The notes under the pieces: model-generated | Seen by the model: only the letters and a program-made list of their open reading frames with translations | The model's database searches: none | Told to the model about the DNA's origin: nothing | Position numbers and translations under genes: made by a program | Origin: Candidatus Staskawiczbacteria bacterium | Lineage (GTDB): Bacteria; Patescibacteriota; Minisyncoccia; Minisyncoccales; Staskawiczbacteraceae | NCBI GenBank assembly: GCA_943357015.1 | Contig: CALRFZ010000009.1 | Coordinates: 1 to 24,935, forward strand | Direction: 5' to 3' | DNA length: 24,935 bases | Part shown: positions 15,162 through 21,793 of the stretch, piece by piece | Position numbering within the stretch: the stretch's first letter is position 1 | Layout: every line of letters begins with the position of its first letter

Positions 15162-16694
15162 ATGAATCAAACAATAATCGTACTAATAGCCACAGTGCTA
15201 TCACTCATAATTGGGTGCGCAATTGGCTATTATGCTCGCCAATCGTTAGCTAAAAAAAGAGCGGGGTCTTTAGAGGCCAAGCTTGCCAAAAAGTTTGAAG
15301 AAACCAAAATAGAAACTGAAAAACTAGTTAAAGATGCTCAGGGTCAAGCTTCACAAATTTTAGAAACAACTCAAAAAGAAGTTGACGATCGCCGAAGAGA
15401 ATTTTTAAAAGCCCAGCAATTAATTTTAGATCGGGAAAAGTTGCTGGAAGAAAAAATCACTAATTTTGATAAAAAAGAGTCTGAATTAACTCAAGAAACA
15501 GAAAAATTAAAAACCATCAAAGCAAATCTTGACGCCCTAAGACTTCAAGCAGAAACAAAACTGGAAAAAGTTGCCAGCTTAACTCGCGAAGATGCTAAAA
15601 AAGAACTACTAAGCTTAGTTGAAAAAGATTCAGAAAAAGATATTTTAGAAAGAATGAGAAAACTTGACCAAGGCGGACAAGAAGCCCTTGCTCTTCGCGC
15701 TCGTGAAATCGTTACTCTGGCCATACAAAAATGCGCTGTTAACCACACCCTTGAATTAAGCACTACCACAATTACTTTGGCTAGCGAAGATATAAAAGGC
15801 CGAATTATTGGCAAAGAGGGGCGAAATATTAAAACTTTTGAAAAAATCACTGGCGTAGAAGTTTTAATTGATGATACCCCTGATTCAGTAGTAATTTCTT
15901 GTTTTAACCCAATTCGCCGACAGATTGCTGCTATGGCGCTAAATAAATTAATTCAAGACGGCAGAATTCAACCAGCAAAAATTGAAGAAAAGGTGGAAGA
16001 AGCTAAACAAGAAATTGCCAAATTAGTTAAAGAAGCTGGAGAAAAAACTTTATACGAAATGAATATTTTGGGTGTACACGAAAAATTAGTGCAAATTTTA
16101 GGAAGATTGTATTACCGAACCAGTTATGGTCAAAATGTACTGCAACATTCAATGGAAGTAGCCTTAATAGCTCAAACCATCGCCGAAGAATTGGGCGCCA
16201 ACGCTCAAATTGCCAAGCGCGCTGGACTGTTTCATGACATTGGCAAAGCGCTGGATCAACAAATGGAAGGGTCTCACATTGAAATTGGAATTAAAATTTT
16301 GGAAAAATTTGGCGAAAAACAAGAAATTATTCACGCTATGAGATCTCACCACGGAGATTATCCAATCGATTCTCTAGAAGCTACTATTGTAATTGTTGCC
16401 GACTCAATTTCTGCCAGTCGCCCAGGAGCGCGCAAAGACAGCATTGAAAACTACTTGCAAAGATTAAAGGCTTTGGAAGATATTGCTAATCGTTTTGAAG
16501 GTGTCGAAAAAACCTATGCCATTCAGGCTGGGCGTGAAATTCGCGTTTTTGTCAAAGCTGATAAAGTTGATGACCTTGGAGTTTCAAAAATGGCGCGCCA
16601 AATTGCCGCTAACATTGAAGAAGAATTAAAATATCCGGGAGAAATAAAAGTCACAGTTATTAGAGAAAACAGGGTCGTAGAATATGCGCGATAG
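15162..16694 (+). CDS. rny: Ribonuclease Y
   Basis: 510 residues, family length. An N-terminal membrane anchor lies at about 4-24, then a long charged coiled coil (about 30-195). The KH domain (about 205-270) contains IKGRIIGKEGRNIKTFEKITG. The HD domain (about 320-420) has LQHSMEV, AGLFHDIGKALD and SHHGD, the His/Asp metal ligands of HD phosphohydrolases. The C-terminal domain ends IKVTVIRENRVVEYAR. This membrane-tethered endonuclease starts mRNA decay in bacteria that lack RNase E or use both. It is followed by its own terminator. Confidence 0.97.
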   Translation: MNQTIIVLIATVLSLIIGCAIGYYARQSLAKKRAGSLEAKLAKKFEETKIETEKLVKDAQGQASQILETTQKEVDDRRREFLKAQQLILDREKLLEEKITNFDKKESELTQETEKLKTIKANLDALRLQAETKLEKVASLTREDAKKELLSLVEKDSEKDILERMRKLDQGGQEALALRAREIVTLAIQKCAVNHTLELSTTTITLASEDIKGRIIGKEGRNIKTFEKITGVEVLIDDTPDSVVISCFNPIRRQIAAMALNKLIQDGRIQPAKIEEKVEEAKQEIAKLVKEAGEKTLYEMNILGVHEKLVQILGRLYYRTSYGQNVLQHSMEVALIAQTIAEELGANAQIAKRAGLFHDIGKALDQQMEGSHIEIGIKILEKFGEKQEIIHAMRSHHGDYPIDSLEATIVIVADSISASRPGARKDSIENYLQRLKALEDIANRFEGVEKTYAIQAGREIRVFVKADKVDDLGVSKMARQIAANIEEELKYPGEIKVTVIRENRVVEYAR

Positions 16695-16709
16695 TTATAA
16701 AAAGTAAAA

Positions 16710-16741
16710 AAGTAGCGTTCTGCAAAGGGCGCTTCTTTTTT
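16710..16741 (+). terminator. Terminator of rny
   Basis: AAGTAGCG pairs with CGCTTCTT (one mismatch) around a loop and is followed by a run of seven T, 15 bp after the stop codon. Confidence 0.65.
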
Positions 16742-16748
16742 TATAAAA

Positions 16749-16777
16749 TAAAAAAGCACCGATGTTAATTCGGTGCT
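16749..16777 (-). terminator. Terminator of the coiled-coil/RelE-like gene
   Basis: AGCACCGA (16755-16762) pairs with TCGGTGCT (16770-16777); on the minus strand it is followed by TTTTTT. It lies 15 bp after the stop of the minus-strand gene. Confidence 0.8.
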
Positions 16778-16791
16778 ATGCGAATGAAAAT

Positions 16792-17940
16792 TTAGCGACT
16801 ATAAGGTTCATGACCTTTCTTGCAAGGCAGAAACTTAATTTGACGACAATCTTCATCAATGAGAATCAGAATGCGATATTTCCCAATTCGCAATCTTTGC
16901 CAACCATGAAGCTCATCTTCGACGATTTTTGTTAACAATTGTCGCTGATGCAGATCAAGCTCAGTCAATCCTATTAATCGGTCATACAACGCGCCAATAT
17001 TAAGCCCACCGACATTATTTGGCAACAGTGACTGGATTTCTCTTAAAAACTCCTCACGCTTTAATGATAAGCTCCTGCCACTGTCCAAAGTTCCAGAAAC
17101 AAGAAGGAGTTTCCATGGCCTAACACAATCCGTTTTAACTTGACTCAAGGCAATTTCTGGCAATTCACTTTGCCGTTTACGTGACCTTTGCCCATTTGGC
17201 ATTGGCTCAAAACCAGAATCACACCTATCAAATACATCAAAAAAGTTGTCGCTTGGCCAGCGATTCTTGTAAAAACTTATTGCTTCGCCTTTACAAGAAC
17301 ATTCTTTTTGAATAACCCAAAACAAGTGATCTTTGCTTTGAGTTGCCCATTCCAAAATAGACTTGTGGCTCAAGATTTTTTGCTCTTCTGCTTGAGTTAG
17401 CAAATCCTTGAGAGATTTTTTTGCTTGCTGATAGCGCTTATCAATACACTCAATTTTTGCAAAAATATTTTGCAAAAATCCTTCGGCAATTGTCATTTCA
17501 AGCTGGCTTTGCTGGTTTTTGACTCCCAAAAACACACTAACAACAACTATCGGCCCCTCAATTTGCCAAATCAACTCCATTTCTTTTTGGATGACATCAG
17601 TTGACTCTTGGTCTTTTATCAAGACTTTTAGCCTTTTTTTGCTTTTTGCCAAAAAATTGTCCAGATGCTTTTTCATTCGTCCGTTAGTTAAGGCTTTCAC
17701 GCGTTGCTCAATGAAACGCAACCGACCATCAATAGCATATTGATGAGCATGAATTAATACCTTGCATTCCTTGGCCTGTTTTAACAAATCATCTTTTTGG
17801 CAAAACAAATCTTGCATTTCTGGATCAGACGCAAGATTATTCAATCTTTGTTGCAATTGAGCAGTCTTGGCAATGAGTCGCCGATTTTCTTCTTGCAACA
17901 ACTGCCATTGCGTTTCGAAATCCAAACAAGAAATGTTCAT
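16792..17940 (-). CDS. Coiled-coil protein with RelE/ParE-like C-terminal domain
   Basis: 382 residues from ATG 17940. This start is chosen because GGGGAG lies 6 nt upstream, the clearest Shine-Dalgarno in the window; an upstream ATG at 17976 would place it inside the coding region. Residues 1-200 are helical and charged (QWQLLQEENRRLIAKTAQLQQ and similar), a probable coiled coil. The middle has a Cys pair (CSC) and a basic GQRSRKRQ patch. The last 60 residues end with GWQRLRIGKYRILILID and KKGHEPY, the pattern of the RelE/ParE toxin fold (core strand R-x-G-x-Y-R-I followed by a strand and a C-terminal H/R...Y). RelE-fold toxins cut mRNA on the ribosome or poison gyrase. No classic small antitoxin gene is adjacent, so it may be self-regulated or have a different job. 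A hairpin touches the Shine-Dalgarno. Confidence 0.6.
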   Translation of the reverse strand: MNISCLDFETQWQLLQEENRRLIAKTAQLQQRLNNLASDPEMQDLFCQKDDLLKQAKECKVLIHAHQYAIDGRLRFIEQRVKALTNGRMKKHLDNFLAKSKKRLKVLIKDQESTDVIQKEMELIWQIEGPIVVVSVFLGVKNQQSQLEMTIAEGFLQNIFAKIECIDKRYQQAKKSLKDLLTQAEEQKILSHKSILEWATQSKDHLFWVIQKECSCKGEAISFYKNRWPSDNFFDVFDRCDSGFEPMPNGQRSRKRQSELPEIALSQVKTDCVRPWKLLLVSGTLDSGRSLSLKREEFLREIQSLLPNNVGGLNIGALYDRLIGLTELDLHQRQLLTKIVEDELHGWQRLRIGKYRILILIDEDCRQIKFLPCKKGHEPYSR

Positions 17941-17951
17941 CTTTTCTCCCC

Positions 17952-17966
17952 TGTCGCTATGCGACA
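17952..17966 (-). promoter_or_regulatory. Hairpin next to the Shine-Dalgarno
   Basis: TGTCGC-TAT-GCGACA is a perfect 6-bp stem. On the minus strand it abuts GGGGAG, the ribosome binding site of the RelE-like gene. It could be an operator palindrome or a translational control hairpin. Confidence 0.5.
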
Positions 17967-18010
17967 AAATTGACAAAGTGCTAGTAAAAACGCTAATTCA
18001 AAGTAACTAT

Positions 18011-18038
18011 AATTTATCACATACTAGTTTTTTGTCAA
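18011..18038 (-). promoter_or_regulatory. Promoter of the RelE-like gene
   Basis: On the minus strand TTGACA (18033-18038) and TAAATT (18011-18016) are spaced by 16 bp. The predicted leader is about 64 nt. A near-consensus DnaA box, TTATCCACT, lies beside it at 18051-18059. Confidence 0.5.
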
Positions 18039-18065
18039 ATTTCAAAAAAGTTATCCACTATTTAT

Positions 18066-18596
18066 CTAATCGGAGAAAGAATTAATAATCTTTATTATGA
18101 CAGATACATCTTGTTTACTGATTCTGGTCGGCAACTCCAGAGAACAAACCTTGTTATCATCTAAAGATATCTGAATTTTATGCACAGACCTGTTAATAGA
18201 TAAAGATAAACTAGATAGATTTTCATCTTTTTTACTATCTATCTTATTATCTATTTTATCACCTTTAACTTTACTCTTACGATTTTTGACTTCCCATTTT
18301 GCAATAGATTGAGCATCAACACCATATTTTTTATAATCCTGGACAACTTTTAAAAACCTACTTTTATAAGTATTTAATGATTGAATACTAAATCTGTCTT
18401 TGTGGCTACTAATCAAGCTTAAATATATCTCTTTCATCCGCTCTTCAATTAAACTTAAAGATTCCAGCTCGTCGGCATGCAAGACGGTTTCGAATAACTT
18501 TAAAGACGCCCTTCTTCCTTGAGCAGTGTTAATTGGATATTTTCTGTTTTTTTGCGCCAGATCAATAAACTCATAAAGCGCTTTAAATTCATTCAT
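18066..18596 (-). CDS. Unrecognised 176-residue protein
   Basis: The start is ATG 18596. The longer reading frame runs through tRNA-His, so its N-terminal extension is not real. Residues 1-100 are helical (FKALYEFIDLAQKNRKYPINTA, then a leucine-rich stretch and NTYKSRFLKVVQDYKKYG). A basic, low-complexity linker follows (KNRKSKVKGDKIDNKIDSKKDE). The end is a strand-then-helix unit (KVCSLELPTRISKQDVSVIIKIINSF). There is no membrane segment. I do not recognise the family; the helical N-terminus with a basic linker would fit a DNA-binding or regulatory protein. It is 125 bp upstream of the RelE-like gene in the same direction, so the two might work together, but that gene has its own promoter. 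Confidence 0.6.
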   Translation of the reverse strand: MNEFKALYEFIDLAQKNRKYPINTAQGRRASLKLFETVLHADELESLSLIEERMKEIYLSLISSHKDRFSIQSLNTYKSRFLKVVQDYKKYGVDAQSIAKWEVKNRKSKVKGDKIDNKIDSKKDENLSSLSLSINRSVHKIQISLDDNKVCSLELPTRISKQDVSVIIKIINSFSD

Positions 18597-18651
18597 AGAT
18601 ATATAAAAATATAATAGATGGATAATATCCTCATTATATCTAATATAACAA

Positions 18652-18682
18652 AAAACATCCATCTTTGAAAAGATGAATGTTT
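18652..18682 (-). terminator. Terminator of the tRNA-Pro/tRNA-His operon
   Basis: AAAACAT-c-CATCTT pairs with AAGATG-a-ATGTTTT around a short loop; on the minus strand a run of T follows. It lies just after tRNA-His, which unlike tRNA-Pro has no tail of its own sequence. Confidence 0.7.
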
Positions 18683-18689
18683 TAGATTG

Positions 18690-18762
18690 GGCGATCGAGG
18701 AGATTCGAACTCCCGCTAACGCTGCCACAGAGCGTTGTGCTGGCCACTACACTACGACCGCC
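18690..18762 (-). tRNA. tRNA-His(GUG)
   Basis: A G-1 is encoded at 18762 and faces C73. The acceptor is GCGGTCG/CGATCGC. The anticodon stem ACGCT/AGCGT encloses CTGTGGC (anticodon GUG). The T-arm is GGGAG TTCGAAT CTCCT. CCA is not encoded. It is the second gene of an operon with tRNA-Pro. Confidence 0.94.
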
Positions 18763-18824
18763 ATATTTTTTGTCGGGTCACCCAAAAGGGCGAACCTCGA
18801 CTAATTTTTATGAAAAATTAGTCG
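18763..18824 (-). repeat. Tail of tRNA-Pro: hairpin and 3'-end copy
   Basis: On the minus strand a 12-bp perfect stem (18813-18824 with 18798-18809, 3-nt loop) uses the last nucleotides of tRNA-Pro as its left arm. It is followed by GAGGTTCGCCC, a CCC-ttt-GGG stem and TGACCCGACA, which repeats the tRNA 3' end CCCCGACTA in part. There is no T-run after the hairpin, so it is not an intrinsic terminator, which fits read-through to tRNA-His. Confidence 0.6.
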
Positions 18825-18892
18825 GGGTGCCGAGATTCGAACTCGGACTAAACGCTCCCAAAGCGTTCGTGCTACCGTTACACAACACCCCG
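18822..18892 (-). tRNA. tRNA-Pro(UGG)
   Basis: A 71-nt tRNA starting with C1 as usual for tRNA-Pro. The acceptor is CGGGGTG/CACCCCG with A73. The anticodon stem AACGC/GCGTT encloses TTTGGGA (anticodon UGG). The T-arm is CCGAG TTCGAAT CTCGG. CCA is not encoded. It is first in the operon before tRNA-His. Confidence 0.94.
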
Positions 18893-18913
18893 ATAAAACC
18901 TTAACTAATCATC

Positions 18914-18942
18914 ATACTAGCTAAAAATTTCCATCTTGTCAA
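18914..18942 (-). promoter_or_regulatory. Promoter of the tRNA-Pro/tRNA-His operon
   Basis: On the minus strand TTGACA (18937-18942, perfect) and TAGTAT (18914-18919) are 17 bp apart, with a start expected about 15 nt before tRNA-Pro. Confidence 0.8.
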
Positions 18943-18964
18943 AGGCTATTTTTAATGATACCAT
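18936..18964 (+). promoter_or_regulatory. Possible promoter of tRNA-Arg(UCU)
   Basis: TTGTCA (18936-18941) and TACCAT (18959-18964) are 17 bp apart. Its -35 overlaps the -35 of the divergent tRNA-Pro promoter, so the two may compete. Confidence 0.45.
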
Positions 18965-18975
18965 ATATCATTATT

Positions 18976-19050
18976 GTCCCCGTAGTTCAATGGATAAAAC
19001 AACTCCCTTCTAAGGAGTAGGTATAGGTTCGATTCCTATCGGGGACACCA
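18976..19050 (+). tRNA. tRNA-Arg(UCU) overlapping the next start codon
   Basis: The acceptor is GTCCCCG/CGGGGAC with A73 and encoded CCA (19048-19050). The anticodon stem ACTCC/GGAGT encloses CTTCTAA (anticodon UCU). The T-arm is ATAGG TTCGATT CCTAT. The last A of CCA is the A of the ATG of the following gene. Confidence 0.95.
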
Positions 19051-20582
19051 TGACATTTTCTCTTTTTCTAAAAAAATACACTATTCCATTTATTGTTTTT
19101 GTTACTGGGGCCTGCGTTTTAGTAATTGAAATTGTCGCCACGCGCATACTAGCGCCATATTTTGGCAACACAATTTTTTCTATTTCTAGCGTCCTTAGCG
19201 TGGTACTGGCGGCGCTAAGTATTGGTTATTATGCCGGTGGCCGAATTGCCGATCAACACCCTAGCGAAAAATTATTTTACAGCATAATTGCGCTTAGCGG
19301 CGCCTGTGTTGTCATCCTGCATATTATCGGCATTGGGTTTTTATCTTTTTTTGGCTACAAACTTTCCATTACTTGGGGACCACTATTCACATCCTTTTTA
19401 CTTTTTTTCTTTCAAAGCCTATTACTTGGCACATTATCGCCATTTGCCATTAAAATTCAGAGCTTAAACTTAGAACAATCCGGCATTGGCAGTATTTCAG
19501 GCGACATATTTTTCTGGTCAACGCTAGGCAGTATTTTTGGCAGTTTATTGACGGGATTTTTTTTAATTCCAAACCTTGGCATCAACACCATTATTTTTAG
19601 TGTTGGCTTTTTACTCATCGTACTTGGACTGTGGCCGTTAATAAAAATCAATTTCTGGATTAAGTTATTTTTATTTTTAATCACCTTAGCTTTATACCTA
19701 TCATTTACGCATAATGTAGAGTCTATTATCCATTCTTTTGATTTAAAATCTATGGTTTATAGCAATGAAGCCCTATATCAAAAAATCACAATTTATGACG
19801 GAGTTTACGAAAACAAACCGGCCAGATTTTTATTTCAAGACCGCAATCCATCAGCAGTGGCATTTATTAACTCTAACGAATTAGCTGCCCCATACACCAA
19901 ATACTACTCACTCTATCAAATTTTTAATCCCGACATAAAACAGGCTTTAATGATTGGTGCTGGAGCATATTCAGTACCCAAAGACCTTTTATATAAAAAG
20001 CCACAAACCATCATTGATGTGGTAGAAATTGAACCTTCGCTACTAGAGTTAGGGAAGAAATATTTTAATGTGCCCGATAACCCAAAACTTACAACCATTG
20101 TCGCCGATGGTCGCAGGTTTTTAATAGATTCACCAAAAAAATATGACTTAATTTTTTCCGACGCCTATTCTTCAATTTATTCTACTCCACTACACCTTAC
20201 CACTCAAGAATTTTTTACGCTAGCCAAAAGTAAATTAACTAATAAGGGGGTATTTATTGCCAATGTCATAGGCAGTCTTTCTGATAAGCCACAATCTTTT
20301 GCTATGTCGGAAATCAAAACCTTTCAAAGCGTATTTAAAAACAATTATTTTTTTGCTGTCAACGATTTATCACATTCAGACTTGCAAAATATCATTTTTG
20401 TCGGTTATAATGGCGATAATATCATTAATGTTAATGATAAGGTTGTTAAAAATAATTCCGATCCAATTATCAGCAACTTGGCGCAAAAAAAAATCGATCT
20501 TTCAAAGTTTGATTTTTCTTCACATTCTATCTTGACCGATAACTTTGCTCCAGTGGAATACTTAATCAGCAAAGAATTATAA
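19050..20582 (+). CDS. Membrane-embedded spermidine-synthase-like protein
   Basis: 510 residues in two parts. Residues 1-215 have about seven hydrophobic helices (first FIVFVTGACVLVIEIVATRILAPYFGN, the typical opening of the fused MFS/spermidine-synthase family). Residues 235-510 form a polyamine-synthase-like Rossmann domain: glycine loop LMIGAGAYSVPKD near 300, acidic VVEIEPSLLELG near 323, VADGRRFL near 350, and FSDAYSS near 370, where spermidine synthase has its catalytic Asp. Known relatives transfer aminopropyl groups from decarboxylated S-adenosylmethionine; the membrane-fused family is poorly defined, so the reaction is not certain. The ATG shares its A with the tRNA-Arg(UCU) CCA end, so the mRNA must be a tRNA-mRNA fusion or become leaderless after tRNA processing. 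Confidence 0.88.
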   Translation: MTFSLFLKKYTIPFIVFVTGACVLVIEIVATRILAPYFGNTIFSISSVLSVVLAALSIGYYAGGRIADQHPSEKLFYSIIALSGACVVILHIIGIGFLSFFGYKLSITWGPLFTSFLLFFFQSLLLGTLSPFAIKIQSLNLEQSGIGSISGDIFFWSTLGSIFGSLLTGFFLIPNLGINTIIFSVGFLLIVLGLWPLIKINFWIKLFLFLITLALYLSFTHNVESIIHSFDLKSMVYSNEALYQKITIYDGVYENKPARFLFQDRNPSAVAFINSNELAAPYTKYYSLYQIFNPDIKQALMIGAGAYSVPKDLLYKKPQTIIDVVEIEPSLLELGKKYFNVPDNPKLTTIVADGRRFLIDSPKKYDLIFSDAYSSIYSTPLHLTTQEFFTLAKSKLTNKGVFIANVIGSLSDKPQSFAMSEIKTFQSVFKNNYFFAVNDLSHSDLQNIIFVGYNGDNIINVNDKVVKNNSDPIISNLAQKKIDLSKFDFSSHSILTDNFAPVEYLISKEL

Positions 20583-20618
20583 TGCTTAATTTTTTAAAAT
20601 TGAATTTTAAGCATTTTG
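20581..20618 (+). terminator. Weak terminator after the spermidine-synthase-like gene
   Basis: AATGCTTAA (20581-20589) pairs with TTAAGCATT (20607-20615) and is followed by TT; the stem starts inside the stop codon. The T-run is short. Confidence 0.5.
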
Positions 20619-20676
20619 GTATTAATATTTAATTAGAAATTTTAATTAGTCATTAGGGCAATTAGAAATTTCGTAC

Positions 20677-20747
20677 GCGGGTATCGTATATCGGTATTAC
20701 CTTAGCTTTCCAAGCTAATGAGTGGGGTTCGACTCCCCATACCCGCT
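20677..20747 (+). tRNA. tRNA-Gly(UCC)
   Basis: A 71-nt tRNA with acceptor GCGGGTA/TACCCGC and T73. The anticodon stem TTAGC/GCTAA encloses TTTCCAA (anticodon UCC). The T-arm is TGGGG TTCGACT CCCCA. CCA is not encoded. It leads into a palindromic tail and a GIY-YIG gene. Confidence 0.95.
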
Positions 20748-20826
20748 CAATTTTTATCGCGATAAAAATTGAGCGAGGTTCGTCCCAACCTCGCCCATCA
20801 TGGGGCGGGTGGGCGACCCGCTCACA
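20745..20826 (+). repeat. Tail of tRNA-Gly: perfect 30-bp palindrome and 3'-end copy
   Basis: 20745-20759 and 20760-20774 are exact reverse complements, and the left arm begins in the last bases of the tRNA. Next come GAGGTTCGTCCC with an AACCTC partner, a GCCCA/TGGGC stem, and GACCCGCTCA at 20815-20824, which repeats the tRNA 3' end ACCCGCTCA. No T-run follows, so it should not end transcription. Confidence 0.75.
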
Positions 20827-20831
20827 ATACA

Positions 20832-21089
20832 ATGTTTTATATTTATATCTTGCAAAGCTTAAAAGATCATAAAACATATATCGGATATACTAACAATATC
20901 AAAAGGAGATTAATAGAACATAATTCTGGAAAAAATATATCTACAAAGAATCGAATACCATTAAAATTAATATTTTTTGAAAAATTTGAAACTTCTCAAG
21001 AGGCAAGAAAAAGAGAATTATACTGGAAAAGTGGTGGTGGAAGGAGAAAATTAAAAGAATTTTTTAAAAAAGACTTTCCAATAATTTAA
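20832..21089 (+). CDS. GIY-YIG nuclease-like protein (UPF0213 type)
   Basis: 85 residues, the usual length of the small YhbQ-like group. MFYIYILQSLKDHKTYIGYT gives the paired tyrosine strands (YIY and YIG), NNIKRRLIEHNSG the conserved Arg helix, and KFETSQEARKRELYWK the catalytic-Glu-type helix. GIY-YIG domains cut DNA with a divalent metal; the role of the small stand-alone proteins is not settled. I use ATG 20832 because longer frames run back into the tRNA tail. It lies 84 nt after tRNA-Gly with no terminator, so it is probably expressed from the tRNA transcript. Confidence 0.9.
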   Translation: MFYIYILQSLKDHKTYIGYTNNIKRRLIEHNSGKNISTKNRIPLKLIFFEKFETSQEARKRELYWKSGGGRRKLKEFFKKDFPII

Positions 21090-21113
21090 ATCGCTTTTTT
21101 GGCGATTTTTTTA
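21088..21113 (+). terminator. Terminator of the GIY-YIG gene
   Basis: AAATCGC (21088-21094) pairs with GCGATTT (21102-21108) and is followed by T-rich sequence. A TATAAT at 21114-21119 follows at once and may be the -10 of the GAF gene. Confidence 0.7.
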
Positions 21114-21150
21114 TATAATCAAATTAATATTAAATTTTAATCATAAAAAT

Positions 21151-21711
21151 ATGCAAGAAGCTCCTATTCCAAAAAATGAACTTAAAAGAATTGTGTCATT
21201 ATATTCTTTAGATATTCTTGATACACCACCTGAAAAACGCTTTGACCAACTCACTCTTTGTGCCACAAAAATTTTTCAAGTTCCAATTTCAACCTTAACT
21301 CTCATTGACGCTAAAAGAGAATGGTTTAAATCTTGCCAAGGCCTGTCAAAAACCCAAGGCGATCGCGCCATTTCTTTTTGTGGTCACGCGCTAGTTGAAC
21401 CAGAAATCCTCGTCATAAAAGATACTACTAAAGATGAAAGGTTTTCTGATAACCCAATGGTTATCGGTGAGCCTTATATAAGATTTTATGCTGGAGTGCC
21501 AATAATGAGCACCGACGGCAGTCGTATAGGAGTTTTTTGCATTAAAGATACAAAACCAAGGGAATTTTCTAAAGATGATGAATTTATTTTAGAAGGACTA
21601 GCCAAATGGGCAGAACTTGAAATTAATTTGCGTAATATGAGTTTAACATTAGCACAGCAGGATAAAATTATTGAAAAATATATACACGGCGCTCCGCCAA
21701 AAGTAAAGTAA
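21151..21711 (+). CDS. GAF-domain protein
   Basis: 186 residues, essentially one GAF domain. Typical features are LYSLDILDTPPEKRFDQLT (17-35), ISTLTLIDAKREWFKSCQG (50-68), ISFCGHAL (about 77-84), DERFSDNPMV, and IRFYAGVPIMSTDGSRIGVFCIKD (about 110-133). GAF domains bind small ligands such as cyclic nucleotides, haem or bilins. There is no attached kinase, GGDEF or helix-turn-helix domain, so it is a stand-alone sensor or a subunit. This variant (LDTPPEKRFDQL at the start) is common as an input domain of histidine kinases. It has a -10-like TATAAT about 32 nt upstream and its own terminator. Confidence 0.85.
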   Translation: MQEAPIPKNELKRIVSLYSLDILDTPPEKRFDQLTLCATKIFQVPISTLTLIDAKREWFKSCQGLSKTQGDRAISFCGHALVEPEILVIKDTTKDERFSDNPMVIGEPYIRFYAGVPIMSTDGSRIGVFCIKDTKPREFSKDDEFILEGLAKWAELEINLRNMSLTLAQQDKIIEKYIHGAPPKVK

Positions 21712-21730
21712 CTTACCGTAATTTTCGAGA

Positions 21731-21754
21731 AAATCGCCATTAGGCGATTTTTTT
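21731..21754 (+). terminator. Terminator of the GAF gene
   Basis: AAATCGCC (21731-21738) pairs with GGCGATTT (21743-21750) around a 4-nt loop, followed by T-residues. Confidence 0.85.
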
Positions 21755-21762
21755 GTTATAAT
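21754..21762 (+). promoter_or_regulatory. Extended -10 promoter of the DUF4015 gene
   Basis: TGTTATAAT is a perfect extended -10 element (TG-n-TATAAT). It starts within the T-run of the preceding terminator. No -35 match is seen at 17 bp. The predicted leader is about 25 nt. Confidence 0.6.
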
Positions 21763-21793
21763 TTTTAATAGACTTGTCTAATTTATAAATTTA

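Noticed and set aside
18597..18728. N-terminal extension of the 176-residue protein
   Set aside because: It overlaps tRNA-His and its terminator, so the later ATG at 18596 is used.
20745..20774. Intrinsic terminator for tRNA-Gly
   Set aside because: The 30-bp palindrome has no following T-run on either strand and a coding gene follows closely.
20769..20831. Upstream start for the GIY-YIG gene
   Set aside because: The extension translates the tRNA-Gly tail, and the family begins at the FYIYIL strand.
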